Shown: piece by piece, positions 15,283 to 22,818 of the stretch | How the letters are laid out: each line of letters starts with the position of its first letter | How positions within the stretch are numbered: the stretch's first letter is position 1 | Origin: Prevotella sp. | GTDB lineage: Bacteria > Bacteroidota > Bacteroidia > Bacteroidales > Bacteroidaceae | DNA length: 32,420 bases | Assembly: GCA_029054825.1 (NCBI GenBank) | Contig: JAIDEM010000218.1 | Location: 1-32,420 of the forward strand | Direction of reading: 5' to 3' | Program-made: the position numbers and the translations under genes | Notes under the pieces: generated by a model | Databases searched by the model: none | What the model was told of the DNA's origin: nothing | The model's input: the letters and a program-made list of their open reading frames with translations, nothing else

Positions 15283-16911
15283 ATGAAATGTTTTATGTCC
15301 ATGTCATGTGTTGCAGCGGCAGTAATGTTGCTGGTGTGTTGTATTGTTTCCTTGGATGCTGACGCGCAGGTCAAACGATTATTCACAGGTACGAAGACTG
15401 CGAAGATTGCGAGAAATGCCGCAAAAGGTGCCGCGGGAGCCGGTGCCATCCATGCTGCCGGTAACCTTCCACGCAATGTTTCTCAGGTGCATCCGCAAGT
15501 CGTACCCCGAGCAACACCTGTTGGGACGGCCGCTCCCCTACAAGCCCCTAAGCAGGTCCAAAGGCCTTTTTCCTTGCCTGTCTCGCTTCCAAAGCTGAAA
15601 GTCCCCGCCAATGTCGTTGCCCAGCGGACAGCCAAGATAGAGAAGCGTTTCCTCTCTTACGCCACGATAGAAAGCCAGTCAATAGACGACCCGGACCCGC
15701 TGTCGTTCCCCATGACGGAAGGGCAGAGGAAGATAGCCTCCCATATATATAATGAAATAAAGTCTTTCGGAGGCAATGGTGTCAAGGTGACTCTCTCCGA
15801 CGACCAGTATATCTATGTGGATATCCCCTCAAATATAAAGGAAGAAGTCCCCTCAATTCTCTTCATGGCACACATGGACGTCACGCCGGAAGCACCCGGC
15901 AAAGGGATAAAGCCGCAGGTGCACCGCAACTATGACGGCGGGACAATCACCCTCGGCAATGGCATCACCCTCAGTCCGGATATGCCTCAGGGCGCACATC
16001 TCAAGAATCTGAAAGGGAAGACCATCATCACGAGTGACGGCACGACGCTGCTCGGCGCAGACGACAAGACAGGCTGTGCGGTGCTTGTCACCATGCTGGA
16101 GGAAATCATCAGGAATCCGAAGTCCCGGCACGGACGCGTGATGGTGATGCTCTCGCAGAACGAGGATGTAGGCAAGGCCGCATACCGCTACGACTCGGAG
16201 GTGTTCGGGACGAGACCGGATATCGTCATAGACGTTGACGGCGACGACCCTCATGCGTTCTCTGTTGCCAACTTCACGGCTATAGGGCAGACAGTACGCT
16301 TCAAGGGAAACATGGCACACCCAAGCCACGGTCTTGAAAACAAATATGGTGATGCGCTCACAGCCTCGTCTTATTTCATCGGCAGCCTGCCGCCTTCGGT
16401 ACATCCGAGTGCGAGCGCCGGACGGAAAGGCTATATACACTGCTACTCCTGCGAGCATCCCAAGGACAGTATGGGCGAGGAAATCCGAGACGAATACATA
16501 GCGAAGATACGCCTCCGCTATTTCGACAAGAACGAGGGAGAGCCCCTGCGCCGGTATCTTGACAGCGCATTCGTGAAGACAAGCCGTGCCTTCCCTTTCG
16601 TGAAGGTGACACGAAGCGAACCGGCACTGCAATATGAGAACATCGCATACTCCATGCCGGAATACGTTCCACAGCTTATAACCATGGCCGCTGTAAAGGA
16701 ATTCATGGTTGCCGTTCCCCGTAATGAGCGTGGCGGCACAACCTCCGCAATGCTTTCAGCACGTATGCCCGACATGATTCCCGGCGGTCCATGCATCTAC
16801 TCCGGACAGCAAAGCGAGCACAGTATCTATGAATGGTGTTGTGTGGAGGAGATGGCGCAGATGGTCAGCGTGGTGGAAAACATAATTGGCGCTGTGGCAA
16901 AGATGAAATGA
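15283..16911 (+). CDS. pepT: Exported peptidase T-like M20 metallopeptidase
   Basis: A 542-aa M20-family aminopeptidase related to tripeptidase PepT. Di-zinc and catalytic motifs are present: AHMDV (H197, D199), GADDK (D260), NEDVG (catalytic Glu 294; the second Glu of the usual EE is Asp), DVDGDDP (about 317-322), HPSH (346-349), GGTT and SEHSIYE (H513). Unlike standard cytosolic PepT (about 410 aa) it starts with a signal peptide (MKCFMSMSCVAAAVMLLVCC) and an Ala/Pro/Gln-rich linker to about residue 115. It should trim peptides in the periplasm or outside the cell. The start at 15283 is chosen because the longer ORF from 15163 begins inside the terminator hairpin. Confidence 0.85.
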   Translation: MKCFMSMSCVAAAVMLLVCCIVSLDADAQVKRLFTGTKTAKIARNAAKGAAGAGAIHAAGNLPRNVSQVHPQVVPRATPVGTAAPLQAPKQVQRPFSLPVSLPKLKVPANVVAQRTAKIEKRFLSYATIESQSIDDPDPLSFPMTEGQRKIASHIYNEIKSFGGNGVKVTLSDDQYIYVDIPSNIKEEVPSILFMAHMDVTPEAPGKGIKPQVHRNYDGGTITLGNGITLSPDMPQGAHLKNLKGKTIITSDGTTLLGADDKTGCAVLVTMLEEIIRNPKSRHGRVMVMLSQNEDVGKAAYRYDSEVFGTRPDIVIDVDGDDPHAFSVANFTAIGQTVRFKGNMAHPSHGLENKYGDALTASSYFIGSLPPSVHPSASAGRKGYIHCYSCEHPKDSMGEEIRDEYIAKIRLRYFDKNEGEPLRRYLDSAFVKTSRAFPFVKVTRSEPALQYENIAYSMPEYVPQLITMAAVKEFMVAVPRNERGGTTSAMLSARMPDMIPGGPCIYSGQQSEHSIYEWCCVEEMAQMVSVVENIIGAVAKMK

Positions 16912-16920
16912 ATCTTTTCA

Positions 16921-17123
16921 TATAAGTAAGTCACTAAAATTAAACGATACTATCTATTATAAAGCACGTCTTTACATCTTGTATGTATAAACCTTGTTCT
17001 TTTTGGCTGTTTCCGCCTTATCACTCAGTCGCATAGCCCGCTATGCTCCTTCGTTCCAAGACGAAAACATCTCAAAAATACCAAAGATTTATACTATACA
17101 TTAATTTTTGTGACCTACTTATA
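16921..17123. mobile_element. MITE-like element, 203 bp, long imperfect inverted repeat
   Basis: The ends are inverted repeats: ataagtaagtcactaaaat (from 16922) against a right end reading ttaatttttgtgacctactt, about 20 of 22 matching. Inner parts also pair (gtataaa/tttatac) and a central gcatagcccgctatgc hairpin is present. It encodes nothing. A shorter relative lies at 31004-31090. It sits 10 bp after the pepT stop and 34 bp before the next gene, so it may supply terminator or promoter functions. Confidence 0.7.
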
Positions 17124-17157
17124 ATAAACATGTATAATAAAAACAAACAACAAAAAG

Positions 17158-18078
17158 ATGAAAAGTAAAAGTTTCAAGACATGGACAATTCTCCTCTCAT
17201 TGCTTCTTGCTGCAAGTATGGAGATGAAAGCGCAGGATGTAATCAACTATTTCTACATGAAAGACGAGGTATGCCCACCAGTGACATTGAGTACATCAGA
17301 CGGAACAAAAGTGGTAAATAATGGAGACAGAATAGATGGAAAGATAAGTATATATTCCGCAACGGATTGCAACGGCAATAAAATCCTGGACATATCTTCC
17401 GACAAGACATCAATAAGGACAGGGCAACCGACCGTCAATGAATATATATTCTCCACTCTTTACCCGACAACGGACAACAGTGCAGGCAGTTACAGTGAAG
17501 ACTATTATGCTGAGCCATACAGCAATTCGTCAGCTGGCAGTGACATAGGACATACTGTTGTGGAAAGCGTTAACAAATTGGCAGAAGGGATGGGAAACAT
17601 GGCACGCAACAGCAGTCCTGCAACAGGTTATCCGTATTTGGCCTTGGATTTGGGCATATCACGAATGTATGGTGAATTTGCACGCTTGCATTGCTGTCTT
17701 GGCGGAGATGCCGGTTTCCAGCTTTATGGAGGTATAGGTAAGGACTGGATTTTCAATGGTGATAACAAGGACAAGATGTCGTGGCATGCAGGATTGGGAT
17801 ATTACATGGTACTTGGATATTATGAAGACCAGCAGTTCGATTTCGGAATAACATATTCCGAGACAGCGGTAATAGCAGGCGGTGCCATCACATGCGATCT
17901 TGGCTATCGTTATTTCTTGGGAAGAGCAAGACGCCTTGGTTTCTTCGGTGGTATGGGCTTTGGTGTCGGTAATGTAAAAGACTGTTTTAAGGAAAGATAC
18001 GAAAATGAGAAATTCCCTGGCAAGTTTGTCTGGGATGTACAAGTGGGAGTTTGTGTCAAGATATTTGCAGGTAAATAG
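17158..18078 (+). CDS. Exported outer-membrane-barrel-like protein of unknown function
   Basis: A 306-aa protein not recognised by family. A signal peptide (TWTILLSLLLAASMEMKAQ) precedes a region with a small beta domain (DGTKVVNNGDRIDGKISIY). A Ser/Tyr-rich linker follows (about 108-150). The C-terminal half alternates aromatic and Gly-rich strands (YLALDLGISRMYGEF, GGDAGFQLYGGIGKDW, YRYFLGRARRLGFFGGMGFGVG), as in small outer-membrane barrels. It heads a two-gene unit with a cysteine-rich exported protein 36 bp downstream. Base composition is more AT-rich than the housekeeping genes. Its leader is formed by the edge of the MITE. Confidence 0.65.
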   Translation: MKSKSFKTWTILLSLLLAASMEMKAQDVINYFYMKDEVCPPVTLSTSDGTKVVNNGDRIDGKISIYSATDCNGNKILDISSDKTSIRTGQPTVNEYIFSTLYPTTDNSAGSYSEDYYAEPYSNSSAGSDIGHTVVESVNKLAEGMGNMARNSSPATGYPYLALDLGISRMYGEFARLHCCLGGDAGFQLYGGIGKDWIFNGDNKDKMSWHAGLGYYMVLGYYEDQQFDFGITYSETAVIAGGAITCDLGYRYFLGRARRLGFFGGMGFGVGNVKDCFKERYENEKFPGKFVWDVQVGVCVKIFAGK

Positions 18079-18114
18079 TTCATTAAAGTTAATGACATTA
18101 AAAAAAGTAGTTTT

Positions 18115-18450
18115 ATGAAAAAAATGTTTTGTTTTATTATCATCGCCTTATTGGCGACAGCTTGGTCTTTTGCCAAAGAAGAGCAGAAAGTGACAAATCC
18201 TGCACAGCAGGGTTACTATTGTACTCGTTGTGATGTACAGCTTAGGCAGATGCTTGTAAAGGTGGGGGAAAGAACCTGCCGTGCATGCAAGGGAAAAGGC
18301 TGGTATGGATATGGGCGTACAAAAGAAGAATGTCGTAAGAACGGTACTCTTTCTGATCCCTGCAACTATTGTGGTGGCAGAGGCGTAGCGGAAATAAAAG
18401 AATATAGATGGGTCTGTCCGAGATGCCAGGGAAGATTCAATGTGAGATAA
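18115..18450 (+). CDS. Small exported zinc-ribbon-like protein with four CxxC motifs
   Basis: A 111-aa protein with a signal peptide (MKKMFCFIIIALLATAWSFA). The mature part carries four CxxC pairs at 36-39, 55-58, 83-86 and 101-104; the middle two read CRACKGKG and CNYCGGRG, like the DnaJ CxxCxGxG zinc-binding repeat. Two zinc sites are likely. Exported DnaJ-type zinc modules without J domains are uncommon; a chaperone, redox or metal-binding role is possible but not shown. It follows the barrel-like gene by 36 bp and is probably cotranscribed. Confidence 0.65.
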   Translation: MKKMFCFIIIALLATAWSFAKEEQKVTNPAQQGYYCTRCDVQLRQMLVKVGERTCRACKGKGWYGYGRTKEECRKNGTLSDPCNYCGGRGVAEIKEYRWVCPRCQGRFNVR

Positions 18451-18534
18451 TATGCGCTTTTCTTGCATCCGTATACCGAACACTTGATTTCTCCATTCTA
18501 TATGGGGATATTGTGAGATGTGAAATCTAAAGTT

Positions 18535-18568
18535 CCGCGATACAATGTTTTTTATTATTGTATCGTGG
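18535..18568. promoter_or_regulatory. Inverted repeat before the DUF805 gene
   Basis: cgatacaat (18538-18546) and attgtatcg (18557-18565) form a perfect 9-bp stem, extendable by G-U and C-G pairs to 12 bp, with a T-rich loop. No T-run follows, so it is more likely an operator or mRNA leader hairpin than a terminator. The gene starts 23 bp after the stem. Confidence 0.45.
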
Positions 18569-18587
18569 AAAAACAAATGAAAATATC

Positions 18588-19223
18588 ATGATTGACTATA
18601 AAGAACTTTACAACAGGTCTATGTCAGGCGACAAGAACGCTTTTGACGACCTTGACGACATGGCCGGAAGTGGAAATGCTGAGGCACAGTATTTCCTGTC
18701 ACGTGTTTATGGCAGTGAGGACAGCCCGTTCAGGAACGAATCGCTTTCCGGATACTGGCTTAATAAGAGTGCAGGCTATGGATACGAGCCGGCAAGGAGA
18801 GCCTTGAATGGACTTACACCCGATATGAGGGAACTGTACGGACTTGCGGACAACACCTCTGAACCGGAAGACAATGAAGACCATGGCAAAGATGCCATAC
18901 CTTATGGCCTATGGTCTTTTTCCGGGCGTATAGACCGTACCACTTATGCCGTGTATGGCTTTACCGTAGGTGTCGTGGTCTCTTTGATATTCTTCTGTAT
19001 CGGCTTTTTTATCAACGAGCAGAGCGTCGGCAGAATGGCGGCTGATAATATCCGATTTATATTAAGAGTGGTTTTAAGTTATCCGCTTCTTACATTGTCT
19101 GCAAAGCGTGCACATGATTGCTCGTATTCCGGTTGGGTGGTCTTGATTCCGTTCGTTGGACTGTTTCTGTTGTTCAAGAAAGGTGTCTCTAAGGAAAACA
19201 AATATGGTCCGGTTCCAGAATGA
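18588..19223 (+). CDS. Sel1-like repeat plus DUF805 membrane protein
   Basis: A 211-aa protein. Residues about 1-75 resemble Sel1/TPR-like repeats (AEAQYFLSRVYG..., GYWLNKSAGYGYEPARRAL). After an acidic linker (90-102) comes a DUF805 domain: WSFSGRIDRTTY (109-120), membrane segments about 122-142 and 155-172, the signature KRAHDCSYSGW (173-183), a third membrane segment to about 197, and KYGPVP at the end. DUF805 proteins are inner-membrane proteins of unknown function. The start at 18588 (MIDYKEL) is preferred because the longer ORF begins within the hairpin. Confidence 0.75.
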   Translation: MIDYKELYNRSMSGDKNAFDDLDDMAGSGNAEAQYFLSRVYGSEDSPFRNESLSGYWLNKSAGYGYEPARRALNGLTPDMRELYGLADNTSEPEDNEDHGKDAIPYGLWSFSGRIDRTTYAVYGFTVGVVVSLIFFCIGFFINEQSVGRMAADNIRFILRVVLSYPLLTLSAKRAHDCSYSGWVVLIPFVGLFLLFKKGVSKENKYGPVPE

Positions 19224-19257
19224 TGGTGTTCACGGGGACATAAATCAGGCAAAGTGA

Positions 19258-19301
19258 AATATAGGCAAAGAGCGGTAATATATTTGCTCTTTGCCTATAT
19301 T
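19258..19301. terminator. Perfect 16-bp hairpin between convergent genes
   Basis: aatataggcaaagagc (19258-19273) and gctctttgcctatatt (19286-19301) are exact reverse complements around a 12-nt loop. It lies between the convergent DUF805 gene and the efflux operon, a natural place for a bidirectional terminator, although no clear T-run follows on either side. Confidence 0.6.
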
Positions 19302-19404
19302 CGTCTACATCAATCCGGTCATTGGTGTTCAATCCGGTTTGTTTTTATCTCCGTTGTGTTGCAACCGTTTTGTCTTGTGCTTTTCCCGATGTTGTTAAGG
19401 AGGA

Positions 19405-20568
19405 TTATTTTTTCAGTTCACGGCGGTAGATGAGTACGGTGGTGAGGAAATAAACGGCAGTCTGTATCCACAGGGCGATGATTTCGGGACGGATATCCTG
19501 TATTCTTGCGCCCATGGAATTCATGGCGATGAAGCCCTTTATGCCGAAAGTGCTGGGGAACAGGTAGCTGAACCATTTCCACACCTCTGGAATACTGCTT
19601 GCCGGCCACGACACTCCTGCCATGAAGAGTAGGGGGACGCTGGTGAACACTACGATGAGGAATACGTCCTCGCGCTGGCGTATGATGCTCATGGCCGTCA
19701 TGCCGAAGAAGATGCATGACATGAGGAACGGCATGAGGAAGAGCAGGAAGTCCTTCCAGTAGATGATGCTTACGAAGCTGAAAATCTTGGGTATGACGAG
19801 GAGTATGTATGCCGCGAGCACGGTGTACAGGAGTATGTATGCCATCCATCTGCCTCCGATGATTTTCATGGTGCTGTCGTACAGAGGTTTCCGCGGTATG
19901 ATTCTGCCAGTCTCTTCGCGCTGGGTGCCGGTCCATAGCCCCATGCCGAGGAGCATTGTCTGCTGAAGGATGAGTATGAGTACTCCAGGGAGTATGAAAT
20001 TGCCGTATCCTCCTGTCGTGTTGAATATCGGGACATCCCTGCATTGCAGCGGCATTGTTGCGATTTCATCTTCACGTTCGGTATAGTTGCCGAGCAGTCT
20101 TGTCTGTATACCTGCACCCATGAGTCCCTGTATGCTCACGGCAGTCTGGTAGACGTTCTTGTATGCGAGCATCAGCGACATGTCGCAGTATACGCCGACG
20201 GTAGCCTGCTCCATCCTGTTTATGCGTCTGGCGAAGTCCTCGGGGAAGTAGAGCACTCCGTATGCCTTCTGGTGTCCGATGATGTCTTTCGCCTCGTTGA
20301 GGTCGTTTGCGTAGTAGCTTACCTTCACTTCAGGAGAGGCGTCGTACATCTGTATGAACTTGCGGCTATGTGATGAGAGGCTCTTGTCGACGACCACGAC
20401 AGGGACTTCATGCACGACCTCGTTGTTGTACACCCAGGAGTACAGCACAGGGTAGGAGAGAGGGATGACCAGGAGGATGAGCAGCATGCCCTCGTCCTTT
20501 ATCATACCAGTAATCTCCTGTTGCCATATTGCGCAGAGATGTCTTATATGTCTGAATATCTTGTGCAC
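19405..20568 (-). CDS. ABC-2 type transporter permease (second of pair)
   Basis: A 387-aa inner-membrane permease of the ABC-2 (YhhJ/YbhR-like) type. One N-terminal membrane segment (about 27-46, LLILLVIPLSYPVLYSWVY) is followed by a large extracytoplasmic domain (VPVVVVDKSLSSHSRKFIQMYDASPEVKV, then IGHQKAYGVLYFPEDF). About five membrane segments complete it, with the family's FIPWPASSIPEVW-like stretch (MAGVSWPASSIPEVWKWFSY). It is the last gene of the efflux operon, 12 bp after the first permease, and probably heterodimerises with it. No ATP-binding subunit is encoded beside it. Confidence 0.85.
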   Translation of the reverse strand: MHKIFRHIRHLCAIWQQEITGMIKDEGMLLILLVIPLSYPVLYSWVYNNEVVHEVPVVVVDKSLSSHSRKFIQMYDASPEVKVSYYANDLNEAKDIIGHQKAYGVLYFPEDFARRINRMEQATVGVYCDMSLMLAYKNVYQTAVSIQGLMGAGIQTRLLGNYTEREDEIATMPLQCRDVPIFNTTGGYGNFILPGVLILILQQTMLLGMGLWTGTQREETGRIIPRKPLYDSTMKIIGGRWMAYILLYTVLAAYILLVIPKIFSFVSIIYWKDFLLFLMPFLMSCIFFGMTAMSIIRQREDVFLIVVFTSVPLLFMAGVSWPASSIPEVWKWFSYLFPSTFGIKGFIAMNSMGARIQDIRPEIIALWIQTAVYFLTTVLIYRRELKK

Positions 20569-20580
20569 GGTTTTTCCTCC

Positions 20581-21741
20581 TTATTTTACATAGACATATT
20601 GCTCGAAAGCCTTCTTTATCCTGCCGATGAAGAGCAGCGGCAGCAATGCGAAGAACAGTAGGGCGGCGACGTGTGGCCAGGAGTCTGCAAGCGGGTATCC
20701 GTTGAAGACGTTAAGGGCGTAGACAAGCCAGTAATGGCGCATTGGGAAAAGCCACGCAAGCGCCTCCAGCGGTGCGTCCATGGCAAATGCCGGGAATGCC
20801 GCACCTATCATCGAGAAGCTGAGCACGCCCCACAGGGAGCATATGCTCATGGCCATGCGCATGGACGGCATGAGCCCGAAGATGGCGAGTCCGAAACCCT
20901 GTCCTGCCAGTACGGCGAGTATACAGAGCGCGAGAATCCATGGCAGTCCTCCTTCGTGGGTGAACCCGAGTACGCTGAAGAGGTAGAATGCGTGTATGAG
21001 CATCATCGCGAGAAACAGCAATGTCTGCGGGAGCATCTTTCCTGCAAGGGCGATGAAGATGTTACCTCCTGCACGCTGCATCAGCTCCTTGCTACTTCCG
21101 TGTTTCACCTCAGTGCCTGCGGAGTATGCCGTGAGTATCATGATGAAGAGCATGATGGCGGCAGGGAGGAGCATGGTGGAGAGGTAAAGGTTGTAGCTTG
21201 TCGTGGGATTGTTGACAAGATGTACATCGAGAGTAATCGGTTGCAGGAATGTCATGGCCTGCCTGTCTGTAAGTCCTTTTGCCCGGAGTGTAGCCTGTGC
21301 CACGCCAGCGTTGGCGAGTGTCGTGACAGTCTTCAGGTCGCGGAAGAGCAGTGCGCCTGCTGTCAGTGATGTATTGGAGTAGTAGAAAGACACTGTCGGA
21401 GCTCTGCTTGCAAGCAGTTTGTCAGTGGTGCCTTCGGGTATGTACAGGAAGGCGTAGATGTCTCCGTGCTGTATCGCCTTTCTGGCTTCGCTTGCCGATG
21501 CATAGTGTGCCGCGACATGCGATGTCTGCATGCCGTCAAGGCGGCGTATTATGGCACGTGTCGTGCTTGTATTGTCAAGGTCCACGACACCTACCGGCAT
21601 CTCCTGTGGCTGTCCTTCCTCCATAAGTGATGTGAAATATACCATCACAAACAGCGGAAAGATGACCATGGAGAGGAGATACACAGGGTTTCTCCGTATC
21701 ATGCCGCATTCGCGTAGCATTATGTCAGCAAGTCTTCTCAA
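20581..21741 (-). CDS. ABC-2 type transporter permease (first of pair)
   Basis: A 386-aa paralogue of the next gene with the same plan: an N-terminal membrane segment (VYLLSMVIFPLFVMVYFTSL), an extracytoplasmic domain (MPVGVVDLDNTSTTRAIIRRLDG, DIYAFLYIPEGTTDKLL), and a C-terminal block of about five membrane helices with FSMIGAAFPAFAMDAPLEALAWLFPMRHY. Such permeases export drugs, toxic compounds or lipids in tripartite systems. It starts 18 bp after the HlyD-like gene. The cargo cannot be deduced. Confidence 0.85.
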   Translation of the reverse strand: MRRLADIMLRECGMIRRNPVYLLSMVIFPLFVMVYFTSLMEEGQPQEMPVGVVDLDNTSTTRAIIRRLDGMQTSHVAAHYASASEARKAIQHGDIYAFLYIPEGTTDKLLASRAPTVSFYYSNTSLTAGALLFRDLKTVTTLANAGVAQATLRAKGLTDRQAMTFLQPITLDVHLVNNPTTSYNLYLSTMLLPAAIMLFIMILTAYSAGTEVKHGSSKELMQRAGGNIFIALAGKMLPQTLLFLAMMLIHAFYLFSVLGFTHEGGLPWILALCILAVLAGQGFGLAIFGLMPSMRMAMSICSLWGVLSFSMIGAAFPAFAMDAPLEALAWLFPMRHYWLVYALNVFNGYPLADSWPHVAALLFFALLPLLFIGRIKKAFEQYVYVK

Positions 21742-21759
21742 TGTCCTGTCCTTTCTTTC

Positions 21760-22743
21760 TTATCTCTTTACGAGTGTCATTCCCGGGCGCAGGCCGTCAA
21801 ACGGGTTGATGGGACGTGCCTTTACCTCGAATGTCTTGAGGTCATACTGTCCGTTGGACTTTGTCGCTTTCCATGTGGCGTAGGAGCCTTGGTCCTTGAT
21901 ATAGTAGACCTTCATCTCGAGGTCTTTGCCGAATGCCGGGCAGAATGCCGTGAATGTGTCGCCTACTTTCATGCCGTTGAGCTGATCCTCGCGTATGTTG
22001 AATGTGGCGTATACGTTTTTCATCATGGATATTGTCATGATGGGCGAGCCAGTGCCGACGAGCTCTCCTGTCTTCGGGTATATGTCGCTCACCTCGCCGT
22101 CCATCTGCGCTGTCTGTACAGTCTCGTGTATATATGCTTCCACTTCCTGCAACGCGCCCTTTGCACGGCTTACCTGTGCTGCTGCGGCACGCTTCTCCTC
22201 TTTCCGCGCACCGTTGACAGCCATGTCGTACTGGCTCTTGGCAGCCTTCATCTGTGCTTCCATTGCCTTGTATGCAGCATATGTCTCGTCGCGCTTCTGC
22301 GCCGTCACGACACCCTCGTCGAAGAGTCTCTGTATGCGTTCGTAGCTTTTCTTTGCCACTTCTGCACCAGCCTGTGCCTGCCGGTATACTTCGTGTGCGC
22401 CGCGTATCTGCTCTTGTCTTGCACCGGCCTGTGCCATGTCTGACATTGCCTGTGCGGCATCTCCAGCACTTTCTGCCTGTGCCTTCTTTGCCATAATCTC
22501 CGGGCTGTCGAGGATGGCGAGAGTGTCTCCGGCCTTGACATAGTCGCCCTCCTTGACGCAGATTTCCAGTATACGTCCCGGTACCTTGCTTGACACGCGG
22601 TATTCTTCCACTTCAATCTCTCCCTGTATCTCCTCCTTTGCCGTGCCGATTGTGAAATAGCCAATCAGACCTACTACAAGAACCACAAGTGTGAATGCCA
22701 CCACTGCGAGCATTACACTCTTATTTTGCTGCTTCTCGTTCAT
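21760..22743 (-). CDS. HlyD/EmrA-like periplasmic adaptor (membrane fusion protein)
   Basis: A 327-aa adaptor anchored by one N-terminal membrane helix (about 10-32, VMLAVVAFTLVVLVVGLIGYF). The biotinyl-lipoyl half-motif VPGRILEICVKEGDYVKAGDTL follows. An Ala/Gln-rich coiled-coil hairpin spans about 75-195 (QARQEQIRG..., KKSYERIQRLFDEGVVTAQ), and the second lipoyl half and beta-barrel come after (DGEVSDIYPKTGELVGTGSPIMTI). It bridges the inner-membrane permeases and the TolC-like channel. It is the second gene of the operon, 75 bp after the TolC-like gene. Confidence 0.9.
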   Translation of the reverse strand: MNEKQQNKSVMLAVVAFTLVVLVVGLIGYFTIGTAKEEIQGEIEVEEYRVSSKVPGRILEICVKEGDYVKAGDTLAILDSPEIMAKKAQAESAGDAAQAMSDMAQAGARQEQIRGAHEVYRQAQAGAEVAKKSYERIQRLFDEGVVTAQKRDETYAAYKAMEAQMKAAKSQYDMAVNGARKEEKRAAAAQVSRAKGALQEVEAYIHETVQTAQMDGEVSDIYPKTGELVGTGSPIMTISMMKNVYATFNIREDQLNGMKVGDTFTAFCPAFGKDLEMKVYYIKDQGSYATWKATKSNGQYDLKTFEVKARPINPFDGLRPGMTLVKR

Positions 22744-22818
22744 ATCGTTTTCTTTTTGTTTTTTCTTTTGTATGTTCTTTGTCTTTATAGCCGCCGGAAT
22801 GTCGTTGCGGCCATGGCG

